Source: Symsagittifera roscoffensis (taxonomy: Eukaryota > Xenacoelomorpha > Acoela > Convolutidae). From it: a stretch of DNA of 64,000 nucleotides. Of this stretch, positions 22,856 to 33,519 are shown one piece after another (within the stretch, counting starts at the first letter, position 1; each line of letters begins with the position of its first letter). The notes beneath the pieces are model-generated. The model worked only from the letters and a program-made list of their open reading frames with translations. It was not told the origin of the DNA and did no database searches. Location: NCBI RefSeq assembly GCF_963678635.1, contig NC_087071.1:30366141-30430140 (forward strand), in the 5' to 3' direction. The position numbers were made by a program, and so were the translations under genes.

Positions 22856-23584
22856 GCTCAACCGAAATCCCTGTCTCGACTATTCTTTTTCCGTCGAGCA
22901 CTGACATATGCTCGACTTTGAAAGTCAAAACATAAAGTTAGCACCTCGACCCGGGTGGTTCTCTTCCACTGTGATTGATTGAAATTCGTTTCAATTTGGT
23001 GAGATCATGATCCATCGAGCAGTGCTGGTGATGATGTCTGCTTGTGCGGTGTGTTGGCTGACTTTTTGCGCAGCATTGGGAGATCGTGCTGTTTTTTAAA
23101 GCGGTGACAGGATAGTCGGCGGTTATTACAACTTGCGTGACCTCTTTTTAAGATACCAGTACAGTCTGTTAGGTATAATATAACTCTGATTCTAACCCTC
23201 TAACCTTTAGTGGTGTTTCCATTGAACTGTTCCTGGTAACTTCTTCAAACATATTTTGTGTAAATCTCAAACTTTGGCGCTTATAGTTATTCATGAACGC
23301 TCTTTTTCTTGAGGTTGATCTGGATTTTTTGTCGCAACACACATTATTAATTGATTTTTTCCCTTACTCATTGGATTTCTTTGTCGAGGTTTATGTGTCG
23401 GTCATATTGATTGATATATCAGATAAATTTATGATTTTCTATTAATTAAGGATATGGTATAATAAGTTTCCCTAGCTTTTTTTTTCGAATTTTTGATACA
23501 ACGAGTCATCTTTCTCCGATGTCGTGCCTCTCCAAATATTGAAGTTTTACCGGATACGTATTTGATCGGTGTGAGTAATTCTTA

Positions 23585-24516
23585 CCCGGGATGACCGAAA
23601 CTCCTTATAATACAATTCCCATATATAAGAAACTTCTTGTCATACAATTCCATACAATGCCATACGTACAGAACATTGTATGAAATCTCTATGATAAACA
23701 TTTTTCCATAAATGTAAATTGTATGATAGATGTTTTTCCATAAATCAAAAAGTTTGATTTTTTCTTTCTAAATTTATTTCTGAAAAATTTTACGTTGTGT
23801 TTGCAGCCGAACACTAGTGACAAAGACCTTGGTTACTCAAAGCACCAAAGGTTGGACGGTCTTTGCATTTATAATTCATAGAAAACGACCTGAGTTCGGC
23901 TGACTTTCACAATTGATATAACAAAAGCAACAAACTTTTAGTTTTTGGCAAAATTTATAATGGTGATTATTTTAAATTTTTGAATTTTCAAATTATCAGA
24001 CATTGATCAAGGCATACATTAACACCCCATACAGAAGAAATAGGAATTTTCAGCGTTTTTGAAAAAAAAATTAAGTAAAAAGAAAATAAAAGCCAATTTT
24101 ATCGTATCCAGGACTACGTTATGCACACAAAATATTAATTTTTGCATGCAAAAGTTTTTTTCGAAAAATGTTTGTTTGCGTACGAAATTCGATTTGCGGT
24201 TGAAAAAAAAATTTTCATGCGGGCCAAATTTTCAAAATTACTTGAAAAATTTTTTGTGTCGCATCAAAAAAATGCCAGTCATACAATTTCCATATATGGG
24301 AATTGTATGATAAGCATTTTTTTCAAAAAACGAAAACCTCAGTTTTTTTATCACCAGACTGGTTTTATTAGAATCAAACAGCCACAGAAATAAGTTTGTA
24401 CCAGTTTTCAACCATTTTTAGAAATTGTATGAAAATTGTATGACAAGCATTTTTCCACACACTTGATGTATGGAATTGTATGATAAGCATTTTCGGTGTA
24501 TGGAGGTCAACCCGGG
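23585..24516 (-). mobile_element. CCCGGG-ended TIR transposon (TA-target), copy B2
   Basis: The left end is CCCGGGATGACC and the right end GGAGGTCAACCCGGG, flanked by TA on both sides (23583-23584 and 24517-24518). The duplicated block X' shows the site without the element, 'gtaattcc-TA-gtcttaatc' at 59598-59614, so insertion duplicated a TA, the hallmark of Tc1/mariner-type transposition. It is 932 bp and non-coding. Inside are many CATACAATT-type words and a near-perfect 32 bp palindrome at 24279-24310. Confidence 0.88.
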
Positions 24517-25339
24517 TAGTCTTAATCTCTTCTTTGACTATTCAAACACTTCAACACGAGAATACGAGTTCCCCCACTTGTTGTAATGAAGCCTGTGAAA
24601 TTCGATAATTCATCTGATCGAAAAGATGATTCTCAGTTGTCCAGTACTGCATATTCGTTCCTTTCTTGCTAACATTACAGTTTGTTTCCCTTATCTATAC
24701 ACAACATAATCATTTCCCATTGCAAGATGTGTTGTGAAGGTCGTTTTACTAGAATTGCCACATTGTGTTTGGTGACCTGCCAACTTGAGCCTGAAGAGGA
24801 GAGGCCATTTTAAAGTTCTAAGAAATATTTCTAGGAAAAAGAATTTTGATCATTTCTAACCTAAAAACAGTTTTGGTTTCTCGTGAGCCATTAGTATGAG
24901 TCTTTTTTCTTTTGTTCTCATAAAGTGTTCGACCAACAATCTCATTACCCTGTATTCTCCCACTGGAAAGAATATGTTTAAAATGTTGTTCTCCTAAATT
25001 GTTACACCTTTTTGAAAAATCTGTCAGCTAATCATTGTTATTTTTGTTGTGTTTTTCATTTACCGCAATTAAGCTCTGCAAGAACTTTTAATTTTTTTTG
25101 ACTGAAGAGCTAATATTTGTCTGCCTGAAAATGTGTTTGAAAAATTAAATGCTGAAAAGTAAAGTGTTTCTGAGTGCCTCGAAAAATAATTAGAGGACAG
25201 GCAGAATCAGGTTCCATTTCTTCTCTTGGCTTTACAACTGGAATTTTCCTATGACAGTTGTGAAAATAGGCGGTATTAGGTTCTTACCAGCTTCGGTGCA
25301 CTCAAATCACTTTACTCCGGGGACTTGTTTTTCACGGTA
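24517..25339 (+). repeat. X-block sequence between B2 and module E1
   Basis: The start (24552-24650) is a diverged version of part of module E (the 'gagttccc...tgatcg...gatgattctgag' region also found at 26310-26400 and 43590-43670). The rest is duplicated at 59608-60945. At 24901-24908 there is the intact T-run (gagtcTTTTTTcttttg) that is interrupted by a HINE-like element in X'. No gene is seen. Confidence 0.7.
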
Positions 25340-26682
25340 TATCTTGGGTCACCCAACTTATTTTAAAGCCGAATTCTTCATCGACAACTGTCGAATTGAC
25401 GTTTAGTGTCAATGTTACATTTTAAATGTTTCGCCAATTGTGGAATGTGTTTTCTGTGTTTCAGAAATTTTGTTTTTGATTTTTTGTCAAAAAGTTTCTA
25501 TCTTCAAATTTTGTCACAAAGCAATTATCAATTAACTGTTAGGAATTATTAAAAATTTCATTATTTCAAAATTATTATTGTTTATTTTCAAATTTTCAAT
25601 TGTTTTGATCAAAAAAATTTAGTAAATTACTTTGCTCTACAAAAATGACCGATGATGTCATCATGAAAGATATGAGTTACTCGACTAGTTTTTCGATATT
25701 CAACTTGAGCTTTTGAAAGCCGAGGACGATGATAATGTCATTGACCACCGAGGTTACATATTCTTCTTCGTCTTGGGAATTGGGAGTTGATTTATTAGTT
25801 AGATGGAGTGATATATGTCTCACAAAATCCATCTCTTTTTGACATATACTCGACCCAAAAATCATAAGGTAATAATTGATGATCGGCTTAGTTTGTTTGT
25901 CTCGATTGAAATTTGTTTGATTATTTTTGGTCTTGTAAGGCTCCATTCAAAACTTTATGACCTGATCAGAATTTAACATGAGACCACACAAGGTAACTTT
26001 TATAAGTATCGAAAGCCGAAACTAGGCCTGGCCGCTTCTGATTTTGGGTATTTTGTTTGACTTTTGCTGAGCTTGAAACACTTCACTTTTTGAAAATAAT
26101 AGTGAATCGTTTCTTCTGGAGCAGATAAGCGTTGGTGCGATTTGTCTCATTTAACGCTGGTGTCTCTATTCTCGCTAGGATTCCGATTACTTTTTGAATT
26201 TTCAATTTTTTTCTTCTCGTTAGACTCTTGATGAAAACTTGACAATTGAGTTTATTAAATGCTGAAGATAATCTCTTTATGTTTTTAGGGCTAGCCTCTA
26301 CTCTGATTTTTCAATCACATCAACAGGAGTTCCCACACTCGTTGAGATAAATCAAGAGAAAATCGTTGTTTATCTGATCGATGGGATTATTCTGAGTCCC
26401 TTTAGATAAACTTCTACCAGTTTGTTTTGAGTCCCAAAATTTGAGTGATCTCCATGGTCATATTCTTATTGTAGTGCGTTGGTACGAATGCTGATTACGA
26501 TAAAAAATTTTTTAAAAGGGCATACATAAACAGTGTGCAGAAAAACAATCATGTTATTTGGTTAAAAAGACTGGGATGAAATAAGTGTTACTTTCAGACC
26601 CAAAAGAAACAGCTATAACTTAAAAATAGAATTTTAATATTGCGAAAACAGGATGAGATAATTTTCCCTCATTAACATGAAA
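25340..26682 (+). repeat. Module E, copy E1
   Basis: Diverged copies occur at 28435-29100 (E2), about 30240-31850 (E3), 41041-46964 (E4) and 60950-62231 (E1'). Shared landmarks are 'gccgaattcttcatcgaca', 'gaccgatgatgtcatcatg', 'tttttcgatattcaacttg', 'gacatat..tcgacc', 'caacaggagttcc' and 'ttgagtgatctccatgg'. A minus-strand frame at 25677-25946 (89 codons) is kept in E1' but contains only non-synonymous differences among the few seen. I do not call it a gene. The module's origin is unknown. Confidence 0.75.
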
Positions 26683-27222
26683 CAAGACTGCTCGTATCAG
26701 GGCGAAGCCCTGAATGTTCCGACTGCCTTTTAAGGTTTATCGAGCAGTAATAACATTAAAAAATTAAATGTAAGAAAAAATAAAATGACATTTTTTTTTC
26801 TAAAAATTGAAGTTTTTTATGAAAATCATTCCCCCACACGCCATATAAAGTACAAAAAGATAGATTTTGTTCCTTGTAACAAATTAATTATGCCAAATAA
26901 GCTTCGTTCAACCAATTTGGAACGATTTATAAGACGGATTAAGTCTCCACTTACGCGTTAATAGCGCGAATTATATTGCGCGTTAATTGTCCCAAATTGG
27001 TCAAAATGGCCAAAATGGCAGTGTTTAAACCCCCGTAACTTTACAAAAAATGATCACAGGTGAAATATCTTTTCAAATTTGAGCTCAGAACAACAATATC
27101 TTTCGAATGATATCAATAAATTCCGTCAAAAATGGCTAGTTAAAAAGTCGAAACTTGTCTGAAGAAAAAAAAACCCACCCCGAGCACAAATATTCCGTTA
27201 CTTTCGTATCGAAAGTCGGAAC
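26683..27222 (-). mobile_element. HINE-like element, copy 6 (left member of inverted pair)
   Basis: A full-length, well-preserved copy: CAAGACTGCTCGTATCAGG, hairpin, GTTCCGACTGCC, the GCGCG core, and end GAAAGTCGGAAC. It sits in an A-run: 'acatgAAA' before and 'AAAAAcagc' after. The paralogous region at 46770-46790 lacks it and reads 'atatg' + 10 A + 'tcagc', a pre-insertion site with no clear target duplication. The same insertion is present in X' (62232). Confidence 0.88.
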
Positions 27223-27547
27223 AAAAACAGCGTTTAATTTTATTATTTAGCTTACAGATTCTCTGAAAGTTCTATCAGCTGTTCAGTTAAACAAAGTGAA
27301 TACAAGGTTCCTTACAATTGTGTACGCATAATTTGTTCAATACAACTCTGTTTGATAACTAAACTATCAGCTGTTCATTTAGCAACTAACAGCTGCTATT
27401 GGCAACTATCAGCTGTAACGATTAGCAACTATCAGCAACTATCAGACGCTTATTTAAGCAGTCTCAGTACAATGTTGGTTGAAATTGTGTTAGCATCATT
27501 TGTTTAAAACTCCTCTGTTTCTGTTTGATAACTAAAAGTCTGTTTTT
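27223..27547. promoter_or_regulatory. Inter-element spacer with clustered CAGCTG and GCAACTATCAG words
   Basis: Between the two inverted HINE-like copies lie four CAGCTG hexamers (27276, 27368, 27390, 27410) and several 'agcaactatcag' repeats around 27379-27449. CAGCTG is an E-box core in animals, but here it may simply be a short local repeat. The spacer is kept in X' (62773-63097). Function is not established. Confidence 0.35.
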
Positions 27548-28089
27548 GTTCCGACTTTCGATACAAAAGTAACGGAATATTTGTGCTCGGGGTGGGTTTT
27601 TTTTTCTTTAGTCAAATTTCGACTTTTTAACTAGCCACTTTTGACAGAATTTTTTATATCATTCGAAAGCTATTGTTGTCCTGAGCCTAAATTTGAAAAG
27701 ATATTTCACCTGTGATCATTTTTCGTAAGGTTATGAGGGTTTAAAAATTGCAATTTTGACCAATTTGGGACAATTAACGCGCGATATAATTCGCACTATT
27801 AACGCGTAAGCGGAGATTTAATCCGTCTTACAAATCGTTCCAAATTGGTTAAAATAAGCTTATTTGCCATAATTGATTTGTTACAGGGAGCAAAATCTAT
27901 TTTTTTTGTTCTTTATATGGCGTGTGGGGGAATGAATTTCATCAAAAAAACTTTCAAATTTTAGAAAAAATTTTTTTTTATTTTATTTTATTTCACTTTT
28001 TTCGAATGTTTTTTTTTGTTATTACTGCTCCATATACGTTAAAAGGTAGTCTGAACTTTCAGGGCTTCGCCCTGATACGAGCAGTCTTG
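27548..28089 (+). mobile_element. HINE-like element, copy 7 (right member of inverted pair)
   Basis: Starts GTTCCGACTTTCGATAC and ends GAGCAGTCTTG, at full length (542 bp). Left flank ctgTTTTT, right flank TTTTacaatt. The paralogous F3 region at 46935-46950 has ctg + 9 T + acaat, so 5 + 4 T flank the insertion with no net duplication. It is duplicated with block X at 63098. Confidence 0.9.
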
Positions 28090-28434
28090 TTTTACAATTG
28101 TGCTAGCATAATTTACTTTGGACTTTTTTCGAGAAAGCTGGTCTGAATACTTTCAGTTTTTTACACTTATTTCCTCAGAAGATTGGAATGTCGCCTATTT
28201 ACCCCTGATTACCGCTTGTTACTTTTTTTGAACACTTTTGTCAATTTCTGGACCAAATAATAAAACAGCAGGATATTTTATGATAGAAAAGGGATGTGAA
28301 AAAAAGATGAAATTACTCTAGATAACTTAAAAACTTTTTCTTGCTTCAGTTTCCGCGTTTCATTTTGCATGACAGCTGGCTGTGCCATGACAAACCCCGG
28401 ACAATTGCCTAAGTAACTGAATAGTACAATAGGC
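28090..28434 (+). repeat. Module F, copy F1
   Basis: Homologous to 31850-32220, 46965-47330 and 63636-63980. Landmarks are 'ttttttcgagaaagctggt', 'gcttgtt.acc', 'tgacagctggctgtg' and 'caaaccccgga'. It is non-coding. In F2 and F3 the module is longer and leads into a satellite array, while F1 leads into module E2. Confidence 0.75.
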
Positions 28435-29428
28435 CACCCAAAATATTTTCAAGCCGAACTCTTCATCGACATTTGTCGAACTGAATATATTTTCAATGTT
28501 ATACTTGAAATCTTTGGCAATTGTGGAATGTCTTGTTTTCTGTTTAAGAAATTTTGTTTTCGGTTTTTTGTCAAAAAGTGTTTATTTTTAAATTTTGTCA
28601 CAATGCAATTATCAAATAACTGTTAGGAATTATTCAAAATTTCATTATTTCAAAATGATTATTGTTTATTTCCAATTTTTCAATTGTTTTGATCAAAAAA
28701 ATTTAGTAAATTACTTTGCACTACAAAAAGGACCGATGATGTCATCATGAAAGATATGAATTACTCGACTAGTTTTTCGATATTCAACTTGAGCTTTTGA
28801 AAGCCGAGGAAGATGATAATGTCATTGACCACCGAGGTTATTGTTCCTCGTCTTCGGCATTGGGAGTTGATTTGTTTGTTAGATGGCGTGATAGAAGTCA
28901 GCGTTTCATATGATGTAAGTCGCCAATTGTGCAATGCCTTGTTTTATCTATTCGGATTTAGTGTTTTTGATCATACTAACAATAAGTCTTTTGCGGTAAG
29001 TAAGGCCAAAAAGTGAGTAAAAACTCTCGGCTATTTAAACACAAACAAAGTTGTTCAGGTCAAGTATATTGTCAATTTTGTTTGGAGAAGAAGTTTTGTC
29101 GACTTTTTTGTTTACAATAGACAACAATTATTAAATGTTCCATCTAAATCAGAGGAGTCAGATAATGAAGTATATCGATTTGCCGTTTGTTCAAAGAATG
29201 ATAAATTTTCAGAGAAATCTACTTTCTTTACTATCGAAAATACAGCTCTGTTCTATCATTAGATTTTTGACACATAATCAAACTTGATCGTTCATAAATG
29301 TTATGAAAACTCCCAGCAGCGGAATTTTTTTTGTGTGAAGTGTTTGATTTCTGTGAGTGATTTGGCCCCAAATTTTTCTCCTATAACGTTGCAGCAACCA
29401 AATCAGCAGGCAAGTAATGTTGAAAAAC
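28435..29428 (+). repeat. Module E, copy E2
   Basis: A direct repeat of E1 offset by about 3.1 kb, with the same 'cttcatcgaca' and 'gatgatgtcatcatgaaaga' landmarks. The part at 28890-29100 is closely paralogous to 44280-44475, sharing 'gtttcatatgatg', 'ggccaaaaag.gagta' and 'cggctatttaaac'. No gene is recognised. Confidence 0.7.
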
Positions 29429-29430
29429 TA

Positions 29431-30206
29431 CCCGGGTTGACCTCCATACACCGAAAATGCTTATCATACAATTCCATTCATCAAGTGTGTGGGAAAATGC
29501 TTGTCATACAATTTTCATACAATTTCTAAAAACGGTTGAAAACTGGTATAAACTCATTTCTGTGGCTGTTTGATTCTAATAAAACAATATGGGTGATAAA
29601 AAACTGAGGTTTTCGTTTTTTGAAAAAAATGCTTATCATACAATTCCCATATATGATATTTTGTGTGCATAACGTAGTCCTGGATACAATAAAATTGGCT
29701 TTTATTTTCTTTTCACTTAATTTTTTTTTTCAAAAACGCTGAAAATTCCTCTTTTTTTGTATGGGGTTTTAATGTACGCCTTGATCAATGTCTGATAATT
29801 TGAAATTCAAAAATTTAATATAATCATCATTAAAAAAATTTTGCCAAAAAATATAAGTTTGTTACTTTTGTGATATGAATTGTGAAAGACAGCCAAATTC
29901 AGGTCGTTTTCTATGCATTGTAAATGCAAGACCGTCCAACCTTTGGTGTTTTGAGTAACCAAGGTCTTTGTCACTTGCGTTCGGTTGCAACTACAACCGA
30001 CAGTTTTTCAGAAACAAAATTTAGAAAAAAAAATCAAAATTTTTGGTTTATGGGAAAACACCTATCATACAATTTTCATATATGGAAAAATGTTTATCAT
30101 AGAGTTTTCATACAATTTTCTGTACGTATGGAATTGTATGAAATTGTATGACAAGAAGTTTCTCATATATGGAAATTGTATAATAAGAAGTTTTGGTCAA
30201 CCCGGG
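29431..30206 (+). mobile_element. CCCGGG-ended TIR transposon (TA-target), copy B3
   Basis: Starts CCCGGGTTGACCTCCATAC and ends GGTCAACCCGGG. The 12 bp ends (CCCGGGTTGACC) are perfect inverted repeats, flanked by TA on both sides (29429-29430 and 30207-30208). It is 776 bp and non-coding, with many internal 'atcatacaattcc'-type words. B2 is the same family in the opposite orientation. Short frames inside are not conserved. Confidence 0.88.
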
Positions 30207-31849
30207 TAAGTTGTTTCACAAGTTTTGATCGGTTTTAAGACTTGAGAATTGTCAAAGCTAAAATTATCGACGAACGCGATTACAATATTTCCTCGTCTCC
30301 AGATTTTTCAGTTAGTTGTTAGGTGGATTGATGGCTAATCAACGTTGCCCATATCTTTCCCAACATATGTTCAACAGAAAAGCTATAGGTTAATAGTTTA
30401 TCGTCTCATGTAAGTCTTGATTGCAACGTTTCTGAGTACCTGTCACCATGTTGGGTCCCAAGTAAAAGATTCGTTAAGATATTAAAAAGGAGAATTTTAG
30501 TGGTTTGAGTGCTCTAATTTGTTATTTTGCATATGGTTTCTGTCAAATTTGAAAATTCTGTTGAAAACGCTTTAATTTTCCGAGTTAAAGTGATTTTGTT
30601 CTAGTGATGCCGTAAGCTTAAGTGCGATGCGTCGCTTTTATTATGGATGCTCTTTTATCGTCGTTTAATAGTATTTTTTGAAACTTCCATTTTTACCTGA
30701 ATGCTTTCTGATGTTCATGTGCTGATGTGGTTATTTAAAAGGTAATAAGGATGCTGACAAGTTGGAAATGGGTTAATTGATGGTTTTTTTTATTCTATTT
30801 TTGGGGCGTTTCGACTCTAAATTTCAAATCGCTTCCGTTGTGAACGATAGTGGTTTGGATACTTGATTGAACCCACTGAGTTTTTTCTATGATCACTTTC
30901 GTAAAGTTTTTGGTTGTGAGTTTTTCATGCAGCGATTGTTCTTTTTTCCTATTTGAAAACTAATATCTTACCCAAGAAAATTTGACTGGTTTTGTATTTC
31001 TTGAGGTTGGTTTCTTCTTTGATTTATGAAGTCTTTAACAGGAACTCCGGCAGTTGTTGGAAGAAACAATTGGTTGACGCTATTTCATCTGACCTATGGG
31101 ACGATTCTGAGTCGTCCGGTAAAACATCTTCGAGAGTGTACAAGGCATTCTAATTTTCAAGCTTTTCAAGCATTAATTATCAATTTTTCCCCCTCTAAAA
31201 GTAATTTGTGGTCATCGCGCTGCCAAAGTGAGCTGTAAACAGAGAAAAGATTGAAGGTTGCACTTTGATTGTTCTGAGGCATTTTAATTTTGAACCCTGA
31301 TCATCCTTACGATCCTTTAGGTTTTTCTTGAGCCATTAATTGAATTTTTTTCTTTTAAAGATTTGACTAATCGTATTCCCCTCAGAATTGAACATGATTG
31401 TAATGCTGTGTTTCGAACTTTCTACGCCTTTCTTTTCAGTGAAATATGATGAGCCTCGCTCTGTTGTAATTCCTATCCCTATGTCATTGAACGCGATATA
31501 GTTTTGTTAGATAACTTTGTTTTTTTTTCGTATGAAATTCTTTTAGTGATTTGAATAGAAGCGATTTTACAAAAACGATCGGTGCACACGAGTTTGTAGT
31601 TTTCTGTCTACTGCAAACTAAAAGTAGCGGACCAACAAAGCTGAGTTCCCTTACTTATCTTGGCTGGACAACTGAAGATAATTTTCCGTTGTGGGCATAA
31701 ATAAGCACTTCAGGTACAGTTACTTCACTGTAGAAGGAATTGAGGCCGATAGATGAGAAACAGGTTGAATACGTGGCGTGAACGCTAATTGTGGTACAGC
31801 TATTTGGTGTCTATCAGCTCATAAAACGAGGGAAACTTAATTGCCACAG
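30207..31849 (+). repeat. Module E, copy E3 (diverged)
   Basis: Weaker matches to E1 in the same order: a cgacgaacgcgatta region, 'cccatatct...aacatatgttcaac', and 'caggaactcc...gattctgagtcgtcc' (31040-31120), also seen at 43590-43680. The rest is AT-rich and unassigned. A 70-codon frame at 31026-31238 is not conserved in the other copies. Confidence 0.55.
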
Positions 31850-33519
31850 TTGCATAATTTAATTTTGGACTTTTTTCGAGAAAGCTGGTATAATTTTTTC
31901 AGTTTTTCACACTTATTTACATAGAAAATTGGAAGGCCGCTTGTTTACCCATGAGAACCGCTTATTACTTTTTTCAACCAAGTTTGTCAATATCTGGACT
32001 TCATAACCAAATAATAAAAAAAGTATGAAGAGAATTTTAATTTTAAATACTGTTTATGATAGAACAGGGATGAAAAAAGCCTTTAATTTAAAACAATTCA
32101 AAAAAAAAAACCTTTAATTTAAAATAATTCTTTTCTTGCTTCGAAATTTCTCGTTTCATTATGAATGACAGCTGGCTGTGGCATCACAAACCACGGATCA
32201 CTTGAATAGTACAACGCTAGTTTAGAAGAAGGATAGCCGGGTGCAGTGCAAGTAGCACAGCATTTTCCGACCTTCCTTCAACTTAGCACAGCCTTTCTTC
32301 AACTTAGTGTCATTTATAGTGGGTGGTTTGATTTGAGAACTAAACGATCCTGTAGAAATTTAGTGAATCTGGCTTGATCGGCTTTATTTATCTTGAATAA
32401 CTAATTTTGAACAAATGAAAAAAAAACTTGTTTATTAATCGCTAAGTGAAACTTCTAAAACTAGTTTGTTTTTATAGAAAAAGCCCTTTTTTAGCTTTTT
32501 TATTCTAGAAATTAAAAGTCCATTGAACAAGTTTTACTTGATTTTGTTATTCGCTCGAAATAGGATTGAATCTCAAAATAGGCATATCAGTTTGTCTCGA
32601 CACTGTGAACTTTTTTTGATAACTTTTTTCATCTCGTTCGAACTACGACTGGAAGGGCTTTACTATGAAATATCCTTCAATCCATACTAAGGATTATTTA
32701 AGATTTTGCGTGGAAAAAAACGAACTAAAACACACCAGAATACAAAGTTCCACCCCGTTTGCAAATGGTCGGAACAATAAAACGGAAAATAAACAGAACT
32801 ACAGATGTAGACCTATAAATAGACTTATTTTGATGCACTTTCTGTTTTGCAATTTCTCATGCAATTTTTAAAATTGGAGTATCGCTGACACAAAATTATC
32901 TTTGTATCTTTGTGTTCAAACTCCAGATCATTTTCAAAAATATTGAAGCTAAGTGGACCAACACAGGCTTTTTTGAGACACCCAACTTTACCTTACTTGA
33001 ATTAATAAATTTTTTGAACTAATAAATTGCGGTCTATTTGTACTTTTTTAAAAAGGAAACTATTCATGTTGCAAGAAAAACCTAGCGTCGTTCATTTTAT
33101 TGTAACATACCTCGCCTAACGTCTTGCTCGATTTAAAGTTTCCTGTTTATACTTTTCGTCATCGCAAAGTCCTCGACCAGAGCTTCAACGCTGTTCTTCG
33201 AAATCAGAAATTTTACTACCGCTTTCACTGAATTGAACGCCATGCAAATTAGCTCCATTATTAGTCGACCGATGTTTGTCGCCATTAATTCACTGAAGTG
33301 AATATGATCGACTTTGTGTCCGCTGGTTTTAGGGTCTTGAGTTACCATCATCTTCTCATTGTTTGCCCTCTTTTCAGAACAGAGTCGACCACCGGTGTTT
33401 TTAAAGCTGATGTTTGTACACAATCCTCTTGTGTTTAAGCCAGGTCCCCTTTTTTCGTTTTTAAAAATTGGTCTTCTATTGGTTACTCATGATTGGAAAA
33501 AGACAATTTTTGTGATTAT
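31850..33519 (+). repeat. Module F, copy F2 (long form)
   Basis: Closely paralogous to 46965-48671 along its length, including 'tagacctataaata.actta', 'attggagtatcg..gacacaaaattatc' and 'cctcgcctaacgtcttgctc'. It ends at the same satellite junction ('gattatcaggttgtcaaaaa') in both copies. It contains the short minus-strand frame at 33133-33423, described separately. Confidence 0.85.
33133..33423 (-). pseudogene. 96-codon frame in module F, unidentified
   Basis: This region is somewhat richer in G+C than its flanks, and the translated product looks less composition-driven than other frames here (for example ELMATNIGR, then MAFNSVKAVV, then ISKNSVEALVEDFA). The paralogous stretch at about 48270-48520 keeps most of the frame but has GAG changed to TAG in the VEDFA segment, and most other differences are amino-acid changing, so constraint is not evident. 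I do not recognise a family. It may be a fossil exon or transposon fragment. Confidence 0.3.

Larger units (their letters stand above)
21598..28454. repeat. Segmental duplication block X (partner at 57631-64000)
   Basis: Aligned by eye, this block matches 57631-64000 almost base for base in the same orientation. The differences are mostly single bases plus a few indels: a 10 bp indel near 21882, a ~43 bp indel near 25947, one CCCGGG-ended element present only here (23585-24516), and one HINE-like element present only in the partner (59998-60499). The block holds the minisatellite, E and F modules and an inverted HINE-like pair. Confidence 0.92.

Noticed and set aside
22556-22904. Frames of 60-103 codons on both strands, repeated at 58601-58928
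   Set aside because: They follow the 22 bp palindromic minisatellite in several frames at once; the low-complexity repeated peptide reflects the DNA repeat.
25677-25946. 89-codon frame conserved at 61272-61541
   Set aside because: Similarity is fully explained by the recent segmental duplication; the noticed differences change amino acids and the older module copies do not keep the frame.
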